Assembly: GCF_024713945.1 (NCBI RefSeq)
Contig: NC_134686.1
Span: 3,248,001 to 3,312,000, forward strand
DNA length: 64,000 nt
Source: Dermatophagoides farinae
Lineage: Eukaryota > Arthropoda > Arachnida > Sarcoptiformes > Pyroglyphidae
Reading direction: 5' to 3'
Made by a program: the position numbers and the translations under genes. A model generated the notes under the pieces. The model searched no databases. It was not told the DNA's origin and saw nothing but the letters and a program-made list of their open reading frames with translations. This document shows, one piece after another, positions 54,101-63,051 of this stretch (positions are counted from its first letter, which is position 1; each line of letters begins with the position of its first letter).

Positions 54101-57056
54101 TCAAATGAAGTTTCTGTTCACTTACCATATGATGTACTACTTCAACATGCTAATGACCAAGGACAAGTAAAAGTCATCTTTTTAATGTATCGACGATTGT
54201 CAAATTTACTGAAAGTTCGAGCACCAAACACCTACCATGATTATCCGGTTCATCTGCAGCCATATGCTTATAAACAATTTTCCGAACGAAATGATTTCGA
54301 ATATCCAATCTATCAATATCAACGTCATCACCATAACAATGGAATGTATCGATCAATGCAACAATCATCGATCAATACGATTATTAATTCTGATATTGTT
54401 GGCCTAATATTGGCCACTGATCTACAACATTCATCATATGATCGATTACCGGTACCATTGAATGGAATGGTTGAATTTACATTTCGCCATTTACAAACGG
54501 AAAATGTAACAAATGGTCGTTGTGCATACTGGGACATGAAACGTATCGACGAAGACACATTTGGTGATTGGTCTACGGCTGGTTGTGAAACACTTTCATC
54601 CAATCGTACACATACAGTTTGTCGTTGTAATCATCTGACCAATTTTGCTGTTTTGATGGACATAACGAATGCGCAAACGGTAAGTTTGAATTTAATTTGA
54701 TATAATGATCTAATGGCATTATTACTATTGATTTGATTATCATTGATTTAGATGGATGCAAATGATGAATATGCTTTACGAATGATTACAAGGATCGGTT
54801 GTTCCATTTCTATCATAGCATTGGCAATCACATTGCTTACTTTATCAGTTTACAGGTCTGTATCATTTATTGATTGACTGATTATTGGTTATAATATTGG
54901 TTTTCCACTTTTACAGAAGTCTAAGTTCGATTCGAAATTCTATTCATAAACACCTTTGCGCTTGTCTTTTGGTCGCTGAAGTTATATTCTTATTGGGAAT
55001 CGATGAAACTCGTATTAAATTGGTTTGCGGATTGATTGCCATCGCATTACATTATTTCTTTTTGGCTTCATTCCTGTGGATGTTTTTCGAAGGTCTACAA
55101 TTGTACACAATGTTGGTACAAGTATTTGAACATGGTGGTCGCAATCGTATGACCATATATTCATTGGTTGCATATGGTTCACCAGCATTATTGGTCATTG
55201 TTGCTGCATTGGTTGATCCATTATCATATGGAACATCACAACATTGTTGGCTAAGAACAGATAATCATTTCATATGGAGCTTTCTGGGACCAGCACTGGC
55301 TATTCTATTGGCTAATGCATTATTCCTGACATTGGCCATCAGTGTCATGTGTCGACATGTTCCGAATTCAATCATAACATCCACGACATTTGCAACCGTT
55401 CATCAGAAACATCACCATCACCATCAGCAGCAGCAGCAACAACAACAACATCATCATCAGCAACAGCAACAACAGCAACATTTAAAAGTCTATCCATCGA
55501 CATTGACACCATCACCATCGTATTCGATCACGGAACACAGTAAAATGCATTCGATCAAGTAATGTCATTTTGTTTTCGATTAATGCAAATTGCCAATATT
55601 AATTTATCGTTTTTTTTGTCAAACATTATCTAGAATTTGGATACGTACATCGATTTCATTGTTGGTCATGCTAGGATTAACTTGGTCGATTGGTGTTTTC
55701 TATCTAGCACGTCCAACGTTTACAATGGCTTTCATATTCACATTGTTCAATTCATTGCAAGGATTATTGATATTTATTTTTTGTTGCATTTTGAATGAAA
55801 AAGTTCGTGCAGAATATCGTAATAGTCTGGCACGCAGCTGTCGCCGTTGTTTCTTTCTTCGATCAATCGATACGACTTCGATGGCATTCGGTGCGAAAAG
55901 TTGTTCGGATTCTACACGTTCCACTTCATTACGTGATTCACACCATTTGATGATGAACGGCGGTTCAACACACGGTCATCATTTATCGCAACAGCATTTA
56001 TACATGCAACAACCGGCTGCTTCCTTTTTAGGTTCAAGAAATGCAGTACCACGAACTTCATTGTTGTATTTGAATGAATTACTGGGGAAAACTAGCGAAC
56101 CACCAACGGTAGCGAATTCACCAACAACTGATCAACCATTGATACCAAGTCAAATGATGCATTCGACCCCATCGATTCATCAATTTCAATGTCCACCAAA
56201 TAATCTACAAACAGACAATCAACAAACAACAATCCAACAACAACAACAACAACAACAACAGCAGCAGCAGCAACAACAACAACAACAACAACATTTCAGC
56301 CATAGTCGTCTTAGTCAGGCATTGTCCAGTATCAGTCAGATAACCATGCAAGATGACGCATCTTCATCCGATTACGGTTGTCGTCGTCTTACGCAGATGA
56401 TTGAACATATTTATGAATGTATTGATGATGACCCTTATGTTGCTAAATTATTATTGCCGGCTATCCAACGATCATTGGATAATCATCAGGCACGTGCTCA
56501 TCTTTGTCAGGATGGACAACAAAATGGTGGAAATCGTGGACTTACGCCGGCACTGTTGGCCACATTAAATCGTGCATCACAACGAAATCTAACGCAGATG
56601 CGTTTACAACCGAATAGTAGTTATCTATCGTCGGGTAACCATCATTCACATCATACTATTGGACATGGAAATATTGGTGGTAAGTTTTATTGTTTTTTTT
56701 TTGGGGGGGGGAATGGAAAAAATCTAAACATTCAAACTACAATCATTACAGGCCTTCATTTACCGGCTATTGTTCGCGATAATACGGCCATGAATGGAAA
56801 ATCATCATCGATTCAAAATGGATGTTCAGCGCAACAACAAACTGTAGCATTATTGGACGGTGATCAAGTTCGTTGCTGTACATTGAATGACCATAAACTT
56901 TGTGATCATCAATCCGAAATGAATGGAACCAACAATATTATTCAGCAATCTCAACAACTTATGAATCACCAACAAATGATGAACGTTTTAAAGGGCCAAA
57001 ACAACATCACTAATGGTGGTAATGGTAATGGCCATCATTTAGCAAGTGAATGTTGA
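32427..57056 (+). CDS. Latrophilin / Cirl adhesion G-protein-coupled receptor
   Basis: Ten-exon gene: 32427-32952, 51587-51806, 51916-52100 or 52273-52379, 52610-53691, 53752-53938, 53994-54679, 54752-54855, 54917-55558, 55634-56679, 56752-57056. All junctions are GT-AG and all phases match, giving 1660 residues with exon 3a or 1634 with 3b. Domain order (3a numbering): long N-terminal leader and signal sequence (about 141-168), galactose-binding RBL/SUEL lectin domain (about 195-283), Pro/Ser/Asp-rich linker, HRM domain (541-595), GAIN domain, GPS with cleavage between Leu948 and Thr949, seven helices (about 975-1264) and a Gln-rich tail. The sequence after the cleavage site, TNFAVLM, is the family's tethered agonist. 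Latrophilins are plasma-membrane adhesion receptors with mechanosensory and synaptic roles in flies and vertebrates. There is no olfactomedin domain, which is normal for arthropods. Family assignment is very secure; the exact start codon is not. Confidence 0.95.
39530..39549. repeat. TG microsatellite in intron 1
   Basis: Perfect (GT)n of about 20 bases within the latrophilin first intron. Confidence 0.85.
47238..47264. repeat. ATATGG hexanucleotide repeat
   Basis: About four and a half tandem copies of a six-base unit (ATATGG), inside latrophilin intron 1. Confidence 0.9.
47741..47768. repeat. TG microsatellite
   Basis: Perfect (TG)n of 28 bases, among the longest dinucleotide tracts in the window. 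Confidence 0.95.
48383..48400. repeat. Poly(A) run of 18
   Basis: Uninterrupted run of 18 A in intron 1. No retroelement body is recognisable upstream of it. Confidence 0.9.
49719..49744. repeat. GAT trinucleotide repeat
   Basis: Eight or more tandem GAT triplets in intron 1. Confidence 0.9.
50068..50092. repeat. GAT trinucleotide repeat
   Basis: Eight tandem GAT triplets in intron 1. Confidence 0.9.
51113..51171. repeat. Compound GAT / AGG purine-rich repeat
   Basis: A (GAT)n tract changes directly into (GAG)n and then GAAGAG units, giving almost 60 bases that are nearly all purine in the second half. It lies about 415 bases upstream of exon 2 of the latrophilin gene. Confidence 0.9.
51587..51806 (+). 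CDS. Latrophilin exon 2: N-terminal half of RBL lectin domain
   Basis: Residues 177-248 plus shared codons at both ends (phase 1 in, phase 2 out). It encodes [15 protein letters not shown] and [13 protein letters not shown], then [14 protein letters not shown], which are hallmark segments of latrophilin RUEL/RBL domains including the four N-terminal cysteines. It must be joined to either exon 3a or exon 3b to complete the domain. Confidence 0.95.
51916..52100 (+). CDS. Latrophilin exon 3a: alternative RBL C-terminal half
   Basis: Enters in phase 2 and leaves in phase 1. Cys250-Cys283 form the C-terminal half of the lectin domain with the segment [21 protein letters not shown]: the three expected cysteines and KYLEV are kept, but the usual GDPCPGT signature is replaced and one residue is added. 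A 27-residue tail with a Gln run and an NHT glycosylation site follows. It differs from the family consensus more than exon 3b does. Its donor (G/GTAAGT) and acceptor (TTCTAG) are good. Confidence 0.85.
52135..52272 (+). promoter_or_regulatory. Extended AG-free zone before exon 3b acceptor
   Basis: From 52135 to the acceptor AG at 52271-52272 there is no AG dinucleotide over about 136 bases. A long pyrimidine block lies at about 52139-52178 and CTAAC at 52210-52214 resembles a branch point. The sequence immediately before the AG is purine-rich and weak. This arrangement is known from regulated exons with distant branch points. A nearer TTAAC at about 52251 could also serve. Confidence 0.45.
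52273..52379 (+). CDS. Latrophilin exon 3b: alternative RBL C-terminal half
   Basis: Same entry phase (2) and exit phase (1) as exon 3a, but 107 bases long. It encodes [20 protein letters not shown] followed by [15 protein letters not shown], matching the canonical arthropod latrophilin lectin ending ([18 protein letters not shown]) closely. Splicing 3a to 3b would shift the frame and reach a TGA inside 3b, so the two must be used alternatively. Exon 3b is probably the ancestral copy. Confidence 0.85.
52610..53691 (+). CDS. Latrophilin exon 4: linker, HRM domain, start of GAIN
   Basis: Residues 312-671. The first about 220 residues form a disordered linker rich in His, Pro, Ser and Asp, with a proline run and a serine run. 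The HRM domain (541-595) follows, with Cys541, Cys564, Cys576 and Cys595 and a W-x-C segment (RWSC). The GAIN domain begins near [10 protein letters not shown]. The donor after 53691 follows GAATTGCTAAAC. Confidence 0.93.
53692..53751 (+). other. Latrophilin intron, 60 bp, in-frame and stop-free
   Basis: GT-AG with a pyrimidine tract (TTTTTTTCTTATCACAG). It is 20 codons long in phase 0 with no stop, so a retained intron would add 20 residues to the GAIN domain without a frameshift. Removal restores a smooth helix (LLN then [10 protein letters not shown]), so it is treated as an intron. Confidence 0.75.
53752..54679 (+). CDS. Latrophilin exons 5-6: GAIN domain and GPS
   Basis: Exons 53752-53938 and 53994-54679 are separated by a 55-bp intron that contains an in-frame stop. 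They encode residues 672-962: the rest of GAIN subdomain A and subdomain B with the GPS. The GPS has the expected Cys/Trp pattern ([23 protein letters not shown]) and autoproteolysis is predicted between Leu948 and Thr949. An insertion rich in Tyr, His and Gln (around [14 protein letters not shown]) sits between conserved GAIN strands. Confidence 0.93.
54752..56679 (+). CDS. Latrophilin exons 7-9: seven-helix core and tail
   Basis: Exons 54752-54855 (TM1), 54917-55558 (TM2-TM5 and third cytoplasmic loop) and 55634-56679 (TM6, TM7, tail). Family marks: [21 protein letters not shown] in TM3 broken here as [10 protein letters not shown] and [10 protein letters not shown], Cys1034 and Cys1107 for the conserved disulfide, GLTWSIG in TM6, [12 protein letters not shown] in TM7, and NEKVRAEY after it. 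The third loop has about 70 residues with a His/Gln-rich block. The tail has about 19 Gln at 56235-56291 and a conserved-looking [12 protein letters not shown] segment. Confidence 0.93.
56235..56291 (+). repeat. Coding CAA/CAG repeat (poly-Gln in receptor tail)
   Basis: About 19 consecutive glutamine codons, mostly CAA with a central block of CAG, in the cytoplasmic tail of the latrophilin (residues about 1412-1430). Mixed codons suggest some age. Length may vary between individuals. Confidence 0.9.
56680..56751 (+). other. Latrophilin last intron with T10-G9 run
   Basis: A 72-bp GT-AG intron in phase 1 with no in-frame stop, so retention would insert 24 residues into the tail. It contains ten T (56693-56702) followed by nine G (56703-56711), a rare G run in this AT-rich DNA. 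Donor GTAAGT is strong; acceptor CATTACAG is ordinary. Confidence 0.75.
56752..57056 (+). CDS. Latrophilin exon 10: C-terminal tail
   Basis: Encodes residues 1561-1660, rich in Asn, Gln, His and Gly, ending GHHLASEC and TGA at 57054-57056. The last residues do not form the PDZ-binding end known from vertebrate latrophilins. Confidence 0.85.
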
Positions 57057-57444
57057 TGATGAACTAATCACTAAACATTGATTTTTTTTCATTGACAAAT
57101 GTGATCTTTATTTATATGGAAAAAATTATTCCATTTTCGTGTGTGTGTGTGTGTGTGTGTATGATATATTTGTGATATTTTCATCTCTAATTTTGTTTTT
57201 TTTATCATAATCAAGTGATCGATTGATTGATTGATTACCCATTTAACTTGTACATACATTTTGTAATTGTCTTATTATTATTATTATTATTATCTTTATT
57301 CATCACAATTTTCACAACAATCACTAATCATCACACTTGTTTGTTGGCTTGTTCAAATTTTTTTTCTTGAAATTAACTGTAAAATATCCAATTGTAATTA
57401 CATACAATACTAAACGCTTATGAAGATGAGTTATAAATAATAAA
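57057..57444 (+). other. Latrophilin 3' UTR (approximate)
   Basis: Follows the stop codon. It contains a (GT)n tract at about 57140-57162, a TTA/ATT repeat near 57271-57291 and AATAAA at 57439-57444, the first convincing poly(A) signal downstream. The true cleavage point is not visible. Confidence 0.45.
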
Positions 57445-58478
57445 AATGGAAAAATTCGACCACATTTGAAATTAGTTTCATTTCCAATCAACAAGTAGCA
57501 GCACCATATATTGAATGGAATTGAGAGAAGACCAATTTGTTTAATAATTATTTTGTTGTTGTTTATCGACATTGTTTTTTGTTCACCTTTTGATAACAAA
57601 CTAATAGCAATTAAAAGTAGTCAACACAACAACAACAACAACAACAACAACATAAAGCTTAGCCTTGATCAGTCTAATCGTTTGGCCAATAATAATGAAA
57701 ATGATAATGCTTGTGGTGCACACATAGCATAATTTTCATCTTGATCGAATTTGAATTTTTTTATAATCATCTAAATTGTAAAAGTAATGGAAACATGCAT
57801 TATATTTAATGTATGAATTATACCGGTGGTAAAAATGGATCAATGGATCATTGGATCAACGGCATAGTGGCCAAACAACTACTACTGATCATGGTAATCA
57901 TCATGGTCATTAAACAACAATGATTAGCGTAATAAATTTGTCATTAATCAGTGTTTCGTTTCATCATCGTATGAATTATTCAACAGACGATCATGGTTTA
58001 TAAGATTTATATATGAAGAAGATGAAGTAAAAAACAAATCAATCTAATCAATCCTAAATTCGAACCAATAATAATGTTTATAATGATGGCCAATCCTTGA
58101 ATCCAATAGTTCATAAACAGTGGTGTTTATCTCAATGAAAATCATCATCATGAAATAATCATTTGAATCATTGAATGGCAAATTAAATTTTTCAGATAAT
58201 CATAATGTCCGGTTGTACCTGGTTATGGATAATAACTTCTTGATGACATTTCTGTTGTCAAGCGAGAGTATGACGACAACGAAATGGACAATCATTAATC
58301 ATTGTGTTTGATTGGGTATTTTGCAAAATGTCCATATAAATGAAAGAATATATTTCATTCATTCATGATTTTATGATGTTTACACATGATTAAAAAGACA
58401 ATGAATTGGAAAAAACCCTTCTTGCAATCGACAAGTTGGTTAGTTTAGTATTGTTATCATAACTCAATCCGTGAATGG
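57445..58478. other. Intergenic stretch between latrophilin and the Ser-rich gene
   Basis: No supported gene. One frame (57499-57732) encodes a hydrophobic segment followed by an Asn run but has no ATG and no clear acceptor. The remainder is GATCATT-rich unique DNA. Confidence 0.6.
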
Positions 58479-58486
58479 TATAAAAG
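58479..58486 (+). promoter_or_regulatory. TATA box of the Ser-rich secreted protein gene
   Basis: TATAAAAG, 78 bases before the ATG. A TCAGA initiator-like sequence at 58513-58517 lies about 34 bases downstream, which places the likely start of transcription near 58514. Confidence 0.65.
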
Positions 58487-58563
58487 TGGAAAAAATTCCA
58501 TTCATTATTATGTCAGAATCAAAAAGTGAAATCTTTCATCCTTTATGATAAAATTATTACATA

Positions 58564-59507
58564 ATGATTCAACAAGTGAGTGATTGGTGTTTGTGTTCAT
58601 TGCTAAATGTCTTTGTTGATCGATTCCTTCATTTGTAATTGTTTTTTAGTTTTTAGCGATTGTTCCATTGATCTTTTCATCGGTTGTCAATGTTCATGGA
58701 AATGGCCGAATTGAACAACAAAACCTTGGCATTCCAGATGTGATCAGTCCTCCTTCAGAATCAGAATCATCATCATCATCTTCATCGTCGCAATACATAA
58801 CCCAACAAAACATTGGGATACCCGATGGTCTTGGTTATCAACCAATGCCATCATCCGGATCTTCTTCATCTTTATCATCTTCTTCATCATCATCATCATC
58901 AATTGGTTTCTTACCTCAACAAAATATTGGAAAACCCGATATTCCTGCCACTGGTGGATCTCAACCATCGTCATATGAAGCATTTTCTTCTTCCTCCTTA
59001 TCTTGTTACGGATCACCACAAGGAAGCGGTTTTATGCCACAGCTAAACATCGGAATACCAGGACGTTACCCAAGTAGCAATCGTCAAGTCATCACATTAC
59101 CTGTTCATAGTCGACATACGATTGAATATGTTGATGTACCATCGACTGGTAATATTCAACCGATTAATATTCAAGTTCCAGCTCCACGTCTTGGTGCTAA
59201 TTTTAATTTTCGTTCAAGTTCAAACATAAAAGTATCACAATCACATCAAAATTCACCGGGTGGTTATCACCAAGAAACATCATCAATCGACGAACCGATT
59301 CGGCTTTCCATGACAGTTCGACGTCCAGTCGTACATGAATTGAGAGAAACCATTCAACCATATCGTAAGGTGTATGAGATGAATTCAGATGCAACTCTTG
59401 GTGGTACTCGACCACAACAACAACAACAAAAACAACCGCAATCTGGTCGCAAAGGTAATCGACGATTCTATGATGGTTCATATGGAATTGGACAGCAAAA
59501 AATTTAG
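58564..59507 (+). CDS. Secreted Ser-rich protein with QQNIGxPD repeats (unknown function)
   Basis: Two exons, 58564-58575 (Met-Ile-Gln-Gln) and 58650-59507, joined in phase 0 across a 74-bp intron, give 289 residues. The join creates a clean signal peptide (MIQQFLAIVPLIFSS, cleavage near VHG). A four-residue first exon is a common layout in arthropod cuticle and other secreted-protein genes. The mature N-terminal half has four copies of an eight-residue motif, QQNLGIPD, QQNIGIPD, QQNIGKPD and QLNIGIPG, beginning at 58716, 58803, 58917 and 59040 (29, 38 and 41 codons apart), separated by serine runs. The C-terminal half has few Ser and contains segments such as RRPVVHELRETIQPYRKVYE, then a Gln run and a basic end. 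I do not recognise the family. An extracellular structural or cuticle-associated role is only a guess. It has its own TATA box and poly(A) signal. Confidence 0.85.
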
Positions 59508-59611
59508 GAACTGAGACACACAGAGAAATTTCTTTTCGCAATCTACAATCACTGCTTGTTGTAAACAGCCACAATTACATCAATGACATTGTTGTAACAT
59601 TGTTTCTTATG

Positions 59612-59617
59612 AATAAA
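59612..59617 (+). terminator. Poly(A) signal of the Ser-rich protein gene
   Basis: AATAAA 105 bases after the TAG stop, followed by a T-rich stretch. Confidence 0.7.
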
Positions 59618-60723
59618 ATCAGATTTTTTTTCATTTCTTTTTCCCTGAACAAATCGCACACATAATAATAATAATCATCCTCATCATCATCATTGAATGG
59701 TTAAGTGTCTAGACATGATTTGACTTGATTAGACGCAATCTGTTTGCATTTCTTTTTTCGACATTGTTACAAATCATATCATGCATTCTATGTTATCCAT
59801 CATCATTTATGATTTTGTTCCACTTTTTCTTTCGTTTGATTGAAACGAAAAAAAATGTCTTAATGGACACGAAAAAGTCTGCAACTGTTTCATTTCACAA
59901 TAATCGGGCTGAAATGAATCAAAATTTAATCAATCACTAACCGATTGATTCGGTTATTGTCGGATAATTTCTTCTGTATCAAAAGACACACGATTGAATT
60001 CAAGTGAAGCGAAAAATTTTTCTCGCTTCAACAAATTTGTCTAATAAAATTCGAAAACAATGGATGAAAAGACACATGTACACACACAAACAATAAGATG
60101 GTATCATCATCATCATCATCATCATCATTATTAAAGAATGTGTGAATCTTATCGTCTTAAAATAACCATCGGTTTTCATTCATCCACGATAACAATTTTC
60201 TCTCGTCATTTCTATACACAACAAAAAATAAATGTCTGATAATCACCAAGGTTAAATGACACCAGGCACAAAATGGTGTAGTATTTTCAACCTCTCTCTC
60301 TCTCTTTGTCTATTTTTGACGGAAATACTGTACACACACACACATGAGAGTGTATGTGTTAATTAAAGCTTTTTCTAGTGTTGGGCTTCCTTAATTAGCT
60401 TTCTCTCTTGCTTTCCACGTTTTTTTTGTTGGTTAGAAAATGACAAAAACCAAATCAGACAACCATCTCGAACAAGTTAATTGTGATGGATAGATTGGTC
60501 ATGTTTGAAAGTTTTTTTAGTGACATGATTTGTAATTTGTAATGTGACAAACAACGGCAACAATAAACGCAAATAAGATTGTTGTTGGCATTGGTGCAGA
60601 ATGTCATCATGGTTCATTCATATTATTATGGCTGTAGATTTAACGTGGTGAAATGTTTTTCTTTCATTATTTGTCATTATTGTTTTTCAATTTCCATACA
60701 AATATGGCCATTATTATGTTCAG
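59618..60723. other. Region between the Ser-rich gene and catalase
   Basis: Contains ATC repeats (60103-60128), CT and CA tracts, and presumably the promoter and first exon of the catalase gene, which I could not place. A frame running from about 60567 into the catalase exon is open without splicing, with an ATG at 60609, but its predicted N-terminus (HSYYYGCRFNVV) is not persuasive. Confidence 0.5.
60103..60128. repeat. ATC trinucleotide repeat
   Basis: Eight or more tandem ATC triplets. Confidence 0.9.
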
Positions 60724-62701
60724 TTGACTCAGGTGATTCAGGTGATCTTGGTGAATTTCCCATACCAGGTGGAAGAATCTCGGTCAGTATTCATCATAGT
60801 ATGACTCAATCATGCTAAATTGTCTTTCTTCAGTTTGAAAGATTAACCGCAATGCCTACTGTACATGTAAATCAAACACCAATTGTGCGATCATTTATAC
60901 CGGATGATAATGGACCATTCACAAGACAAGGTGATCCAGCGTTCACTGAATCTGTATTTCGTCGTTCACAAGGCCATTTTAATCGTGAACGTATACCGGA
61001 ACGTGTTGTGCATGCAAAAGGCTCTACATATTATGGTGTATTTCGTGTGACCAATGCAAAAATTGCCAAATACACGAAAGCATCATTGTTCGACACGGTG
61101 GGCAAAGAGACAAGATTTGCCGTGCGATTCTCAACACAATTAGGCGAACGAGGATCGGCCGATACACCATTCGGTGAGATTCGTGGCGTGGGCATCAAAT
61201 TCTATACGGAAGATGGGAATTATGATCTTCTCTTCATCAACACGCCGGTATTTTTCATCAACGATCCACAATTATTTCCACACATAAATCATGCACAAAA
61301 ACGTGATCCACGCACTGATTTACGGGATGCAAACAATCTATGGGATTTCATTTCACGTCGCCCTGAAACATTGAATGGCATTACGTTTGTTTATTCAGAT
61401 TATGGTCAGCCGGATGGTTTTCGTCACATGCCAGCATTCAGTGTGAATACATTTCGCTTTGTTAGTAAAGATGGCAAACGTTTCTATGTTCGTTATACAA
61501 TGTTACCATTGGCCGGTATACGTAATCTTAGGCTATCGGAATCCTTTCGATTAGCAGGTGAGATATATATGCTACAAGTTACAATTTTCTTTGCCATCGA
61601 TAATAACTTGTAATGATTATGATTATCATATGTAAATGTAAATGATGATGATTTGTTTATTTCTGTAATTTTTTCTCATATCGAAAAACAAAAATTCAAC
61701 TGTAATCATTGTTGATGATGGTCACTGATTACATTTTGATTGCGGGTTAATAACATGAATCGTTGATTAGGCGAAGATCCTGATTATGCACGACGTGATC
61801 TATACGAAGCAGTTGAAAATGGACAACGACCATCATGGGCGTTATATGTCCAAGTTATAACGGCCCAAGAAATCGATAACAGTTTTACATACAATCCATT
61901 TGACCCAACTAAAGTAATGCTTGTCTTTTTTCTGTTGATATATGTTAATCACTCGATTGTATTGTAACATAGATTTGGCCAATTGAAAATTTCCCATTAG
62001 AAGAGATTGGAATCCTTACGCTTGATCGTAATGTTGAGAATGCATTTGCTGAAAATGAACAAATTGCATTGAATCCGGCTAGTCTGGTGCCTGGTATTGA
62101 ACCATCACCTGATCGTATATTGTTGGGACGTATGTTTGCCTATTTGGACACGCAATTTTACAGGTATGACAATTGTCTGATTTTTTTTGAATCTTGTGTT
62201 TTTCTTTGCATTCATTCATTGAATTCATTTCATTTCAAACAACACAGATTAGGAGCCAATCATCTGTTGATACCAATCAATCGCGATGGTCGAAAAATCC
62301 TGAGTGAACGTGATGGTTTCATGCGCACAGATGACAATTATGGTTCATTGCCAAATTATTACCCGAATCGAGAATTCAATGAACAACCATGGCTTTATGA
62401 TATAACGGCACCGCCATTTTCATTTAGTTTTGTTGATATTGCCGTCATGAAACCGGATACGATACAATCCCAGTATCAACATGCACGTGAAACATATGAA
62501 TCATTTTCACCAGATGAACAGGATCGTCTGCATTTTTATCTAGCATTTGCATTGAACATGATTACCAAACAAGACATATTGGAACGAATGTTGGCACATT
62601 TAGTGAACATAAGTCCGCGGTATGGTCAAGGTGTGCGACGTTCACTGATGGATCTAAAACAAGAACAATCCACATCACAAAGAGTATCATCAATGTATTA
62701 A
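60724..62701 (+). CDS. Catalase, divergent (5' end incomplete)
   Basis: Haem enzyme converting hydrogen peroxide to water and oxygen. Exons: 60724-60782 (5' limit uncertain), 60834-61557, 61771-61913, 61973-62163, 62248-62701, all GT-AG with matching phases. From the Met at 60852 there are 497 residues, near the usual length for small-subunit catalases. Key residues on that count: distal His54 (RVVHAKG), Asn130 (INTPVFFI), haem-ligand Tyr340 with Arg336 (GRMFAYLDT), and the FNRERIPERVVHAKG signature. The usual GYGSHTF is AFSVNTF (Asn199 in place of the proximal His) and the usual WPH is WPI. The C-terminus (SSMY) is not a peroxisomal signal. The upstream exon adds SGDSGDLGEFPIPGG, an acidic Gly-rich extension that needs a preceding exon in phase 1, possibly a signal peptide. 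A functional enzyme is likely, but it seems a fast-evolving, perhaps secreted or cytosolic, paralogue. Confidence 0.9.
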
Positions 62702-62992
62702 TGTGAAAATTATCATAGCCGAACACATGTAATTTCAACTTGTTCCCAATGTTTACAAACACGTTGCTCTAAGCACAAAATTTTGTTTTATAAATTTAAA
62801 TTGGTTTTGCAGAAAACAAGAAGATTTATGATTCAAACACAGTTTCCTGTTCCAATGATGATGATGAAAGCAAATTTTTCTATTCATCTGCTTCAATATA
62901 TTCATGGATGAAGGAAAAAATTTCCGGCAAACATTTTCATCATTAACATTTGAATGAAAATTTGAGAAAAGTGAAAGTGTTAGTTGATTATG

Positions 62993-63030
62993 AATAAATG
63001 AAAAAATTCCTTTAGAATGGTTGGAATAAA
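62993..63030 (+). terminator. Poly(A) signals downstream of catalase
   Basis: AATAAA at 62993-62998 and again at 63025-63030, about 290 and 325 bases after the TAA stop. Either could serve. Confidence 0.45.
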
Positions 63031-63051
63031 GAGAGAGAGAGAGAGAGAGAA
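63030..63051. repeat. GA microsatellite
   Basis: Perfect (AG)n of about 22 bases. Confidence 0.9.

Noticed and set aside
52733-54761. Several open frames on the minus strand and in other plus frames over latrophilin exons
   Set aside because: They are by-products of the coding exons and show no family features.
58650-58657. Alternative acceptor a few bases downstream for the Ser-rich protein gene
   Set aside because: Using the second AG (58655-58656) breaks the frame with the four-codon first exon.
58744-59019. Minus-strand frame of 91 codons opposite the Ser-rich exon
   Set aside because: It is the Met/Lys-rich antisense reading of ATC serine codons in a well-supported plus-strand gene.
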